Source of the DNA: Albugo candida
Lineage: Eukaryota; Oomycota; Peronosporomycetes; Albuginales
NCBI GenBank assembly: GCA_040437565.1
Contig: JBDOQK010000102.1
Location: 1-22,209, forward strand
Length of the DNA: 22,209 bases
Direction: 5' to 3'
The translations under genes and the position numbers were made by a program. The notes under the pieces are model-generated. The model saw only the letters and a program-made list of their open reading frames with translations, was not told where the DNA came from and did not search any database. Shown here in pieces: positions 1 through 10,414 of the stretch; the first letter of the stretch is position 1, and every line of letters begins with the position of its first letter.

Positions 1-20
1 AACCCTAAACCCTAAACCCA
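1..20. repeat. Telomeric repeat, C-rich strand (CCCTAAA)n
   Basis: The window starts with about two and a half copies of CCCTAAA, the complement of TTTAGGG, which is the telomere unit of plants and oomycetes. The C-rich strand reading inward from the left edge is the orientation expected at a left chromosome end. Only a short piece is present, so the contig may begin inside the telomere or just inside it. Confidence 0.85.
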
Positions 21-485
21 TATTTTCCCTCCCGACGTGTGGCACAACCGGTACCAATACCGGTACTCAATACATCCCCACCACATCCCAGCAACATCTT
101 TCCTCCTGGCTACGCCACCCAATATTACAGCCAATCAGCGTCCAGCCCGTCCCTTAACAGCCAATGAGCAGTTTTTACGACTTTATGGACCAATGGAGAG
201 GCCTCCGGAGCCCGTTAAAAGCCTATCAGCTTTCTCAGACGCTCCTGGCCATTGATTTTGCATTTCCTTGCTCACTATTCAATTTACCTTGTACTACACA
301 AGTGCTATTGATAGAGCAAGGTGAGTGTCAATAGTTAGCCCACTGATGAAGTCAGCGAAAGGGCGCTATTAGACTATTAGCTCTGTTGTATAGTCTTCTA
401 ACTTCTGTGTTAATTCTCTAATAGAATCTCAAGCTCTTTGGGTCTACACAGTTCTCGTCTGGGCATCTCCTCCCACCTTCCAGCA
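21..485 (+). mobile_element. Subtelomeric repeat fossil, solo-LTR-like
   Basis: This block lies between two telomeric arrays. From 38 to 485 it begins TGTGG and ends CAGCA, so it has the TG...CA ends of a long terminal repeat, with CCAAT-type motifs in its first half. No coding domain and no target-site duplication is visible, although the latter would be hard to see in a CCCTAAA target. Its last 90 or so bases are clearly related to 2170-2262, and both copies run directly into CCCTAAA-like sequence. It could be a solo LTR of an old retroelement, or the 3' end of a telomere-associated element. Treated as a fossil. Confidence 0.45.
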
Positions 486-510
486 CCCTAAACCCTAAAC
501 CCTAAACCCT
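486..510. repeat. Interstitial telomeric repeat (CCCTAAA)3.5
   Basis: Three and a half perfect CCCTAAA units lie 475 bp inside the terminal array and in the same orientation. Together with 1-20 they suggest that the block between them was inserted into, or added onto, a telomere. Confidence 0.9.
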
Positions 511-2169
511 GCTTATACGTCTCTACATACATTAGACTTTAACTCACGGTCATTGATCGTGCGAAGCTGATGGGTATCGAAATAAGGGAAGTAAGAGTCA
601 AACACTTTGATCACTACTCCAGATAGTTCTCTACTCTATCCACGGTAAGCAGTCGATGGTATTCAAAACCTCTGAGTATTTTTGTCGACGACATGCGGGA
701 GATCATCTGGCCCAAAAAGTAACTTTTGCAAATCCAACTCAATCTACGGGTCGAGGATATTGGAAATGTTCATTGAGACTATTTGAATATCCCAAAGTTG
801 TCGAAGCAATCAAATTGGAAGCGAATTTGGTGCTCGAACAGTTACGGACAACTTCGAATCCCGGTAAAATGTGGGAAAGTTGGAAGACGAAAAGAAAGAA
901 ACAGCTTCAAAGCATTGAAAAAAAGGTTGCACAAGATAGCCGACGTGATGTTGAGTCTAGCCAGCGTGTTTTGGATGTCGCAGCAGCTCGATATCGCATT
1001 CAAGACACCAATGAGTCACGGTATTTGTACGAAGCGAGTCTCGAACATCTCATAATTTCGATCGAAAACAATGCGAAATACAATCAAGATGAAAGCTTCG
1101 ACCATCACGTGAAGCATATGGAGAACTTCCAAGAATTTTTTTTGCCCTCAGGATAGTTCTTGTCGTCGCGCGCCGATCGAAAATGTCATCACAAAATGTG
1201 GTACCGTGACATCGAGCCCGAGGGAGACTATTGACGAATTCAGAGATCATTGGGGTGGTTGTCATGGGCTCTTTTTATAGCTCAGAGACCGACTCAAATG
1301 ATCCATGTGAAAGAAAGCAGAAAGAGTTACTCGATTCGATTCAAGTTTTTCCCTTGCTTCAGCAGAGCAAGACCGTTTCTCAACTTTTAAGTACGAACGA
1401 GATGGCGGAAGCGATCAAGCACATGCGGAGTAGTTCTTCTCCAGGTATGGATGGACTAACAGCGCCATTTTATTAGCTTGATCCGGAAACGTTTGGAGAG
1501 TGTCTGAAGATCGTGTTCGAATATCAGCTGGAAAGAGGAATTTTACTTCGATCACAACGTCACNNNNNNNNNNNNNNNNNNNNNNNNNNNNNNNNNNNNN
1601 NNNNNNNNNNNNNNNNNNNNNNNNNNNNNNNNNNNNNNNNNNNNNNNNNNNNNNNNNNNNNNNCGTCATTTACACCACGTTTAGTGCGCACGTTCGGTAC
1701 TTTCAAAGACAGTGTTACGACCAAGAGGAACGCATTCGGCTTGCAAAGGTGCTGGATCAACTCGCAACACAAGGATCATTTGGTGGATTTTTCAGAAACC
1801 GAAGATCATTACTGCGGGTACGGCACAGGCAAGTCAAGATGCAAGTGCAACTCCGATCTTAGTCCTAGTTGGATGGCATTGTTCCGCCTAGTGTGGCGCA
1901 CACCCATTTGCAAATCACGGTACTTTTGGACCATTTTTACAGCTTTACAACTTTACAACTTTACTGAATTTGAAGCATTTACAAGCTGCACACAGTCTCG
2001 TATTAAGGTGGCTGAGGCTACTGCGATACGGGATTATCAACAAGAAGACATATTATCATCTCTCACAGGTATATCACGAAACGCTTTTATATGTATATAT
2101 GTTATTCAAGATAGCCTAGGCAACTAGAGAAGTCACTTAGTCTAATTCTACTAATATAGACACCTTCAA
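511..2169 (+). mobile_element. L1-type LINE remnant, copy 1 (broken, gap inside)
   Basis: The frame from 656 to 1156 matches the stretch between endonuclease and reverse transcriptase of L1-clade LINEs: a DHLAQK segment, GRGYWK near 749, then a basic helical region. The frame at 1231-1476 enters the reverse transcriptase with AEAIKHMRSSSSPGMDGL (PGMDG at 1441-1455). It continues past one stop at 1474 as LDPETFGECLKIVFEYQ up to the gap at 1564. After the gap, 1664-1862 reads as a LINE C-terminus (RIRLAKVLDQLATQGSF). The part from about 1740 to 2169 aligns with 11935-12329, which defines a shared 3' region. At least one frameshift (between 1156 and 1231) and one stop are present. The core of the reverse transcriptase is missing or hidden in the gap, and the 5' end is truncated. 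No poly-A tail is seen. Confidence 0.75.
1564..1663. other. Assembly gap, 100 N
   Basis: Exactly 100 N, so the length is a placeholder. The flanks show no clear overlap. Reverse transcriptase sequence lies on the left and LINE C-terminal sequence on the right, so the true missing length is probably well over 100 bases. Confidence 0.97.
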
Positions 2170-2275
2170 CTAACATCTCTGTCATCTTTCTAACGGAATC
2201 TCAAGCTCTCTAGTTCTCCTCAGTTCTCGTTCGGGTATCTCCTCCACTCTCCCGGCACCCTAAATCCTAAACGTT
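2170..2275 (+). repeat. Second copy of subtelomeric terminal segment with worn telomere motif
   Basis: This block resembles 400-510. Shared words include GAATCTCAAGCTCT, CAGTTCTCGT and CATCTCCTCC or its variants. It ends in CACCCTAAATCCTAAACG, a degenerate counterpart of the perfect telomeric array at 486-510. It follows LINE copy 1 directly, so it is either the end of that element or a separate older insertion. Confidence 0.65.
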
Positions 2276-3387
2276 CAAGATCGGAATCAGATTTTGAGTC
2301 TAAGCTGATCCTAGATTAGATTTAATCAAACGTCCGTGTGGGGAAGACTTCACTTATAGCAAATAAACCTACTGAAGAATCGCAACCACAAGTCACTGCT
2401 TCTTCTATCGGTTTGCTTATCCAGACAAGCTTCTTGTGACCTGATACTATAGGTACTTCACGTACAGTACAAGAGCCAGACACATCAAGTACTCTGCAGT
2501 ACGTTAATTCACCAACAGAAGAGTACATTTTAAATCAGACTTATGCGTGGGGATTCCACTACTCGAGTAGAGCGAGAGGAGCCTACTTCTGCTATCTGTG
2601 GTGAACGCTCGTAGACGGATTGTTTGAGATTTACCAAATTTCGATCCAGTTCATCAAATGCCATTTGCGTGGAGTATATTCGACTTCCAACCTTCGCTGA
2701 TAATGAAGGCGTTTCCATCGGCATCTTTCTTATGCTTCTCAAGCTTAACCCAATTTGTGCAATGGACTGCGAAAAAGAGCTTTTAGATTACGATGATCGC
2801 ACGAATCTCATCTTCTGTCTTTTCGGATATTTACTATCCTGTAAACAGGTTTCGTTGGAAAGTAGCAGGAAGCCGGTACAGATGTTATTCAAAGAAGCTG
2901 TGATGATGCAACGATAGAAATTCTCGTTCTTGTCATTGACCACAACCAGAAACGTCAAATACGAGAGCTTAGTTGTACATCGATATAATCACTAATACAA
3001 TCACGACATGATTCGTAAAATCGAGAATACATGAATGCACACTCACTGTGATAACTCGGTCTAATATTCTATCTGCTTGACGCTGGCACGGAAAAAGTGA
3101 TTCGGTCGCCAATCGGTGTCGAGTCGAAGTGTTTATGATATCCAGCGTAACAATTTTCGTTTTTCACGGACGAGATTGTGCATGTGGCAGCACAAAACAT
3201 CATATCAGATGATTGCGAAATGTGGGTGTTGTCGGTCATGCTAAGCAGGATATACGGATGGGTTTGAGGATCAGCATCATCCATCATCCAGTGGACTATT
3301 GATCTCATTTCACGTGCTGAACACTTCATACAGGCTGTAAATGGTCCAACAGTAGTTTTTCCCTTCTTTTAAAGTGTCCATTCCTAG
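2276..3387. other. No recognised gene; short unassigned ORFs
   Basis: Several short open frames exist here, and I recognise none of them. The most coding-like are on the minus strand. One is 3069-3329 (86 codons, with KCSAREMRSIVHWMM and a Cys/His-rich middle), and it stays open upstream for some codons. The other is 2530-2742 (70 codons, with AFDELDRNLVNLKQSVYE). They could be remnants of one decayed gene, but I cannot name a family. No RNA gene or clear repeat was seen. Confidence 0.3.
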
Positions 3388-3407
3388 TACAGTAAACTCC
3401 GGAAAAG
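3388..3407 (+). repeat. Left terminal inverted repeat of Tc1-type element
   Basis: Reads TACAGTAAACTCCGGAAAAG. The complement of 4978-4997 reads TACAGTACCTTCCGGAATAG, a match at 16 of 20 positions. The four differences suggest an old insertion or an imprecise boundary. Confidence 0.65.
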
Positions 3408-3598
3408 AACGCCCCCGAATTTCACCACTTTATGCAACAAAGGCTTTGACTTACGAAGCATGGTACACACACGTGATGAGTGATCTGCTCATTAAGTCTG
3501 GTACAAAACTTCTACAGTATTCAAAGCTGCAATCCTACAAAGCGTTCTTTCTGAATGATGATTTTATGATGAAAAAACCTATATCGAAAAAATACATG

Positions 3599-4866
3599 CT
3601 ACCAGTGAGTAGAACTCCCTTTTGCTTCAATTAGTGCTTTGATCCTCTCTGGCATGGAGTCAACAAGATGCTGCAGCCACTCTGGATCAATAGAAGACCA
3701 TGTCTGTTTAAGTTGGAGCCATAGTTCTTCGCTGTTTTTGGCTTGGGGAAGCTTTTGATTGGCTGCTTTCATCTTTGCCCATNNNNNNNNNNNNNNNNNN
3801 NNNNNNNNNNNNNNNNNNNNNNNNNNNNNNNNNNNNNNNNNNNNNNNNNNNNNNNNNNNNNNNNNNNNNNNNNNNNNNNNNNCTTTTGCTTCAATTAGTG
3901 CTTTGATCCTCTCTGGCATGGAGTCAACAAGATGCTGCAGCCACTCTGGATCAATAGAAGACCATGTCTGTTTAAGTTGGAGCCATAGTTCTTCGCTGTT
4001 TTTGGCTTGGGGAAGCTTTTGATTGGCTGCTTTCATCTTTGCCCATACATTCTCAATGGGATTGAGATCAGGAGAATTTGCAGGCCATTCAAGCTTGCCA
4101 ACGCTGCTCTCGTCACGCCATTTTTCGGGTGCTTTTGCACGATGGATAGGCGCACCATCTTCCATGAGTATGGCACTTTCAGCCTTGGCAAGGCCTTCCC
4201 AGAAGTCAGCCAGCACACCATCGTACACTTGTGTGACAAAGTCAGCTGCTGTTCGACGATTTCGTGCCATACGCACAAGCTGGATTTTCTTCCTATCCTG
4301 AAATGCACCCCAGACCATCACTGCTGAACGCCCTTACTTGTAAGAAGGTACCAGACAATCTGATAGGTACCTCTCATTGGTAAATCTCCATACCAGATCT
4401 CGGCGAAAATTCTTCCCAATTTCAAAGCTGGCCTCATCAGTCCAGCAGATTGATTTCCAAAACTTCATGGTAGAATTCTGGTATCTTTTTGCAAAGTCCA
4501 GCCTCTTAGCAGTGTGTGGCTTGTTTGGAAAAGGCATTTGAACCCTCACACGAGCAAAGAGACCAGTGGCATGTAAAGTCTCTCTCACTGCAGCCTGACC
4601 AGCTTTAGTTGGCATGTTGTTGGTAATTTCGGCCAGAGTTGAACGTCTTGCACCCTTGGTGCTGCGGACTAAAGTTCTGACGTCCCTTCCAGAATTGTTT
4701 TTGGTCTTCCAGAGCTTTTCTTTGGCATAACTGTGTTTTCTTCAGTCCACCTCTCCATGATGCGTCGCACATGCCGCTCATCTGTGTTGGACTTGCAGGC
4801 TATTTCTCCAACTTTGATACCAGACTGCCTCATTCCGGCAATGCGCAGACGTTTCTCGGCTGTCAA
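3599..4866 (-). pseudogene. Tc1-like transposase, broken
   Basis: The enzyme would cut and paste its own element at TA sites. The N-terminal part (4866-4669) has a helix-turn-helix of the HTH_23/38 type, containing MTAEKRLRIAGMRQSG, and then the linker SGRPKT. The catalytic domain shows WTDEASFE (D at 4438), LMEDGAP (D at 4159) and SPDLNPIENVW (E at 4054). The second and third acidic residues are separated by 34 residues, the DD34E signature of Tc1. Two lesions are visible: a one-base frameshift near 4690, just after the GRPKT linker, and a TAA stop at 4334-4336 where related proteins would continue YKxGRSAVMVWG. The C-terminus appears twice because of the overlap around the gap at 3783. This is a plain DNA-transposon fossil of fairly recent inactivation. 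Confidence 0.85.
3619..4046. repeat. 164-bp duplication flanking 100-N gap (assembly overlap)
   Basis: Bases 3619-3782 are repeated as 3883-4046. The first copy ends exactly at the gap and the second begins exactly after it, with 100 N between (3783-3882). I saw no differences between the copies. This is the pattern left when two contig ends that overlap are joined with a fixed N run instead of being merged. Confidence 0.9.
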
Positions 4867-4977
4867 AGTATGTTTATGTGCGGTTTCACCTAAATTCCAA
4901 AACTTTGGGGTGCGGCAGTGGTTTGTTCAAACGCAAGCTTGCGGTTGTGATTCGAAAAATTAGGAAAAGCGAAAAAT

Positions 4978-4997
4978 CTATTCCGGAAGGTACTGTA
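4978..4997 (-). repeat. Right terminal inverted repeat of Tc1-type element
   Basis: Partner of 3388-3407, ending in TGTA on the plus strand. It lies about 110 bp upstream of the transposase ATG, a usual spacing for Tc1-like elements. Confidence 0.65.
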
Positions 4998-7854
4998 TAG
5001 CAAGTACGCATTAAACCTTCGGAGCAATTTGCTAATCCCCATTGTTTAAAAGTCTTGCTTTCACATTCCTAGTAGCCACATTGGAATTGGAGACTATAAC
5101 GTTGCTATCGCTTCACATAGCTCATCATTGAAAAAGTTCCAGCGTACGCTGCTGCAATTTTCGCAAGCTTTGACTAATATTTCTTTAGTATGCAGTGTGC
5201 GTAGGATGTACACGAAACGGAGATACTCTCCTCCGTCAGTGAACAAAAAGTCACCGATATTTTTCGGATCACTCGCTTCTCTGAGACATATTCTGCATCT
5301 TTCTTCAGCATACATGTCAGGTTGCGTAAGACACACGATTTTTCCTCCGCTTTAATCGATTCCAATCCTTTTTGAAAACAGCGAAGTCGCGTATACACTC
5401 GCCGAGTTATCTGTCGAAACTCCGTGAAGGTGCGATGAATCCAAAACCAGATTGCCACAAATTCCATCGTAATAGCAGTGAGTATGCATACGCACAAAAC
5501 CTATTTGTGAAGCGGTGATTGTGATTTGCTTAATGAACAATGCCGATTCGGTGATGCTGAACTTTCTGATACCTGCAGCTACAAGCAAGCATTTCTAACA
5601 ATGATGGAATTGGTGATAGGTCGACGGACTCCTGTCATCTATTTTGAAAATGTAGAACTTTTTGCTCATTTCATAAGACAGTGCATGGTACGAGGCCAAA
5701 GCGATGAAAAGAAATCATTCGACGAGGTGATGCTGTAGCGCGAAATAGAAAGCGAAGAATTCATAGAGATGTGTATTCACATTGCAAATCTGTGATCGCT
5801 GTTGAAGTACGCCATCAAATGTTCGCGTCTGTGGTGCTTTTAAAATACGCAGTCGCATTTTAAACCTGTGCTTGCTGTTGAAGTACGCAGTCGAATGTCC
5901 AAACTAAAAATCGAGGACCTTTTCATCTCAGTCTCTTCTACATTTTTGTTCCTAGAAAATGTACGATTGGCTAGAATTCAACAAATGAGAAAGGATGCCT
6001 ATGTCGAACGCACCAAAGGCGGAAAAGAACAGCTCGTTTTGAGTCATAGCAACGATTTGGTTAACAGAAAGCTTACGATATCGTGAGAACTACTGGATTC
6101 TAGTTTGAAGATAACGATATAAATCATTCCATTACAGAAAGCATTCTCATGCAGGTTGTCATTCAGTAAATTACGTCGAGTCCGAGCAGAAATGTATAGT
6201 ACGATCGAAAGGGTCACAGATCAATAAAACTCGTTCGCCTCATCCGTAAACTTTTATCGCCTATGATGAGATACAATCCACGCCTTCCTGGAACTCGCTT
6301 CTTCCGTAACTGCTGCTGATGTCAATTCGAACGCGCAGGACATATAAAATATTCACCCTCCACTAGATTGCAGTAAAGAATCTCAAATGAGATGAGGGAG
6401 CACATAATGTGCATCTTTCGGAGCCAAATTCTGTGATAGCAATGCATTTCATTAATAATTATGCTCAGGAACGAACAGTCATATTGAATTATGAACCTTC
6501 AAGTCCTGAACGCATGATTTATTCTGTGTTTTGTTTTACGAAGACGCTCTATTTGACATACGATTCCTTTCCACGGACCTAGCAAGTCTCGCGTAGAATA
6601 CTTTAGTCCATTCAGTGAAGGATAAGACATCTCTTTCGTTATTTTATCGTTTGCGGACCGACGTGACAACGTATTCAATGGATGGAACGATTTCCAGCAC
6701 CATCGATTTCAACATTTAATTCTGAGTGAACGCCAATATCTCAATGTTGGAACTTTGAAAATTGTCCGATTTTGCAATACCCGAGCATAGATCATGTGTG
6801 AAGACGAGCTCTTCAAGCGCTTGGTCACTTTTCTTTTTTCCAACGCATTGCGTAACCTCCAACTTGCAAGCCTAGTCTTGTCAGTGTTGCCAAGAACAGA
6901 AAAGCTTCAAGTGAGCAGCATTCCGAAGTTCTTGGTAGAAGACGCCAAAAAAAGGAGAAAGAACACAACCAAAATCAATGCTCTGTACGTAAAAGTTGGA
7001 GAAAGCAGCAGTGTATGTTAGAGTGCCGAAAAATGGGATCAAATGTCTGCAAATTAATCTAGAATACGTCGGGTCGTATTAGTATGGTCTTGCAGAAAGT
7101 GACAAGAAAGCAAATTTGTTCCAATGAGACGATTCTGGTATCAGTACCTTACGATTGTGTGCGGCGAAGACGAGTTTTCATCGTACATGGAAACTATCCA
7201 CGTTCTGGAGAGACTGATTGCAAGCACAAGTTGTCATCGATCGGTTACGAGTATCGCCAAGGACGATATCATAGTCAGCTTGATGTCAAATGCTTTTCTA
7301 GGATGGAAAGTAGCTCAATAGAATACGCTATCGCATCATCGCGCTTCCGATGGATCCACAAGCTCAAATGTCGTATATCATGCTTCCTCGGTGAGGCTCC
7401 CATTCTTTCAGCCGAATATGACCGTCAATACAATTGCAGAAACTCGTGCACTTTGCGGGAAAGAACACATAAAGCCAAAGGATATGTTGTATCAACTTGA
7501 AAGTTATCAATGCACGGAATTCTACTCATGTGCGCGTCAATTTGTCAAAGTGCTGATTGCAAGCTCAACAACTTGACGAGCTTTTTGACGAAAACAGGCG
7601 ACTTGGAAGCGGCTGAAAAGGACGCTACACCATTCAAGACCGCTCGCATATCGGTTGAAGACGTTTAGGGTCGTCCATCGAACACGATTAGGATTGTAGT
7701 TGATGCACGTTTCTCAATCGAGTTTAATGATTACTTTTATTCGCTTGTCTTTCATGGGCATCTTTACTTCTAAATCGGATTATGGAACCATACTACCAAC
7801 GATGCCCCGTTGGATATGCGGACTGTATTCGATAATTAACAGAATGGATGCAGG
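4998..7854. other. Gene-poor stretch with unassigned, partly broken ORFs
   Basis: I recognise no family in these 2.9 kb. The most coding-like traces are as follows. On the minus strand, 5588-5094 is one frame broken by a single stop at 5352-5354, with an ERCRICL motif and a KACENCSS motif further on. On the plus strand, 5526-5738 and 5868-6086 lie in one frame with stops between them. On the plus strand, 7124-7576 is one frame of about 150 codons broken by one TAG at 7319-7321, overlapped by another open frame at 7084-7500. These look like decayed genes or chance frames. No RNA gene was seen. Confidence 0.35.
5780..5898 (+). repeat. Imperfect direct repeat, about 43-bp unit, 76-bp spacing
   Basis: Bases 5780-5822 and 5856-5898 are related. 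Both contain GCTGTTGAAGTACGC followed by ATC or GTC and AAATGT or GAATGT. A third shorter match (AAATACGCAGTCGCAT) lies between them. It is a local duplication with no evident function. Confidence 0.6.
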
Positions 7855-10414
7855 TTAGACGAGGAATGCCTTGGATCGCACCAGTATACTGAGTATTCTT
7901 CGAGCTTCGGATTGAAGAAATATATCCGCAACTTGAGGCTTTCTGAATTCCGTATACCCAAATAAGTGCAAAATTGAGGAAGGAAAGAGATGGAAAGCTT
8001 CCGCATGATGTCTACCAATGAAATATTCAAAGAATCGACGAGGGAGCTGACCTTTTTTGCGTGTAAATGAGTTTTTTATCGCACGATCTATCACATCTCC
8101 CACACATTTCGTCAACGCTGGATGTGAATATGCATGACGTACAAGGAACATCAATAGAGAAACACATATATTGCTGGTGGGTTTGTTCATATTCCATGTG
8201 ATCAAAGACTTGACGACGTGTTCCGTTGTATCGGTCACCAAGACGACTTCCTCTTCAGAGCCGAGTCGAGGTAAATGAACATATTGGCTCGCGAATGAAT
8301 GAGTTTGAACAATGTTCGAGTACGTTCATGACACACGTTTTCGTGTTTGATTCCTCGTTCGGCTGCATGAAGCTGATCTAACAGCGGAGGAACTATCAAT
8401 AGCATGAAAGACTGCTTGCTGCCACGAGACAAATACACTTGCAAATATCCAATACGCGCAACTGAAAATGGAGTTGTCCCTATTTCATCAATTTCGTCTC
8501 ATGTTTCTTGGTCGACTTTTCTCTGACTTGGCGCACAATCGCCGCCAGTGCCATGTCATCTTGATCCAAAGACGTGATATCTTCCCACAGAGCCTTGGAA
8601 GCCTCTTCTAAATCCGGCAGAACCTCTTCTTCATCCTGTTCATCCTCGTCTTCTTCATCCTTGTCTCCTGAATATTCGCCTTCTTCGATCTCTTCCTCAT
8701 GGTCCGTCTTCCTCTTTCGGAGTGAAAAAACATGAAGCGATGGACTCAAGACTCTTTCGATTCACCAGAGTCAAAACAGATTGGAAGACGTGCATAACCA
8801 CATTTCAAACAGTAGTAGAGTCTTGGGCCAGCATACGGAGCAAAATATATATATCAATACTGCCACGGGGTCTGAAGTCTCGACGTTGCCCTTGGAGGTT
8901 GTAGCATCTCATTCTGGGATATATCTCTAGAGGAACGCTCGAGATCTTGGAGCACGACAACTGCTTCATCGGATGACGAGGTGGCCAGCAATTGGATGCT
9001 TACAAACATTAAAAGTAGCTGGAAAGCCTGTATTGAAGCAACGTTGTCGGTCAATTGTTTCTATTTGAGTTATAGATTCTGAATTAGAGAAGCAGTATCC
9101 GGGAATCGTACGAAGCCATTCTTCGCAACGACTTGTCCACCAGCACATTGCAGCGTACACTTGTTCGATTTCTTCCGCTCTTTGAAAAGTTTAGGGACTT
9201 TTAGATGACTGAGATTGAAGGAGAATTGAAGTGTGGTTGCTGGGAGATCGCTTGCAATATTGAAACTAAAAAGCACCTAGTGTTTCCCGGAAGAATTTTG
9301 AGGTTGAAAAGATTTTCCCATCTTGATTCCACATTTGATCAGCATCATAGACGCTCAAAAGTCCATTGGAAAGCATGCGCATGCAACTTTCTCCAGTGCG
9401 GCTTTGTTACGTACAAAGAATGCGAAGCTGACGACGATTTCGAGAGGTGCTTGCCAACCTTTTGATTCCGTATCGTCTTTGTCATGTTTGAGAATGTCTT
9501 GAGAAAAAGTTTGAATCCGTTGATCGAGTGCTCATACTCGAAGGTTATGCACTCTTTTCTCCTAATCTTGGGTGAAATCGCTCTCTTTTTCGATCACAAG
9601 CAAACTCGTGGGATGTGCATCCTTCTCCATCGTTGTATTGAGCGGTTCTACCTCCAAGGTCGCTGCAAGTTTGGACGGATACAGTATCTGCTGATACAAA
9701 AAAGGATGAATTCAGCTAGCAAGTTGCTTGCAGATATTTGCAAACAATGCTTTCCTGCTGCATGGAGATAATTAGAGGGCCTGAGTATATTGTTACACAA
9801 ACACGTGACCAATTTGTGGCTGAGGATGGTTCCGTGTAAGACGCTATCTGAAACTTTTGTAAGAATAAGTTCAAAAATCTTGAAAACCAGTCCGTCAAGC
9901 TCATCTGTGGTATACTCATTTTCTAGCAATAGCTTATCGACCACTGCTTTCCAAATTCGTGAGCTGGAACCAGCTCGCTTCAGTTGACATGCATATCGAC
10001 AAACCTACCACAAGCAAAAAAGGTGAAGGATTGACTGGTTTTATCTTCATCTTGAGACGTCAATGCTGCCAAACGCCCGTACCATAACGAATGTTTCCGT
10101 GGATAGCATGAGAACGACGATTTGAATGCCTTTGAAAATAGCTTTACCTTAGTAGCAGCGAGCAACGGCTTCTCCTTGCCGAATATAGTAGTGACATATT
10201 CGTTCTCTGTCAGGGTATTGTTCTCAACATAGTGATACACTACAAGAAGCAATTGAAGCTGTTCGGGCCCATAGACTTTCCATGAAGCACGTAACAAAGA
10301 TCTTGAAGGCCCCAAAGAGCTTCTCAGAATATATCTACCGTTTCTTGTGGCATTAATCTCAGAGGCACTCATAACAAATCTCACGGATCCATTTTTTCCA
10401 TCAAGAGATATCAA
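7855..10414 (-). pseudogene. MYBBP1A: MYBBP1A/POL5-like protein (DNA_pol_phi family), decayed
   Basis: In fungi and animals this is a nucleolar ARM-like protein needed for rRNA synthesis and 60S assembly. Family-like blocks occur in the correct order on the minus strand. They are YGPEQLQLLL near 10267, PRKHSLWYGRLAAL near 10080, SRIWKAVVDKLLLEN at about 9963, and SHKLVTCLC...NYLHAAGKHCLQ around 9770. Next come IQAFQLLLMFVSIQLLA near 9020, an acidic stretch at 8624-8701, SLDQDDMALAAIVRQ near 8570, FQLRVLDIC near 8440, then the helical tail 8241-7855. The frames do not join. There is a stop at 8805-8807 inside a conserved helix, a frame change before the acidic block, a stop at 8480, and shifts near 8425 and 8250. 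There is also an unclear junction at 9970-10005 that might be a short intron, and poorly conserved sequence at 9060-9650. The N-terminal third was not found. Most likely a pseudogene; an intron-rich or badly sequenced gene is less likely because EFL1 nearby is clean. Confidence 0.75.

Larger units (their letters stand above)
3388..4997 (-). mobile_element. Tc1-type DNA transposon (DD34E), non-autonomous remnant
   Basis: A transposase frame on the minus strand is flanked by 20-bp terminal inverted repeats at 3388-3407 and 4978-4997, both beginning with TA as Tc1/mariner targets do. The apparent length is 1610 bp. It falls to 1346 bp when the duplicated 164 bp and the 100-N gap are removed, which fits a small Tc1-like element. 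The transposase is broken, so this copy cannot move by itself. Confidence 0.8.

Noticed and set aside
37-255. Short plus frame at the telomeric end
   Set aside because: It begins with GTG, has no domain and lies inside the repeat fossil.
783-1055. Alternative plus frame at 783-1055 and minus frame at 1050-1265
   Set aside because: The LINE reading in the 656-1156 frame explains the sequence, and these other frames carry no motif.
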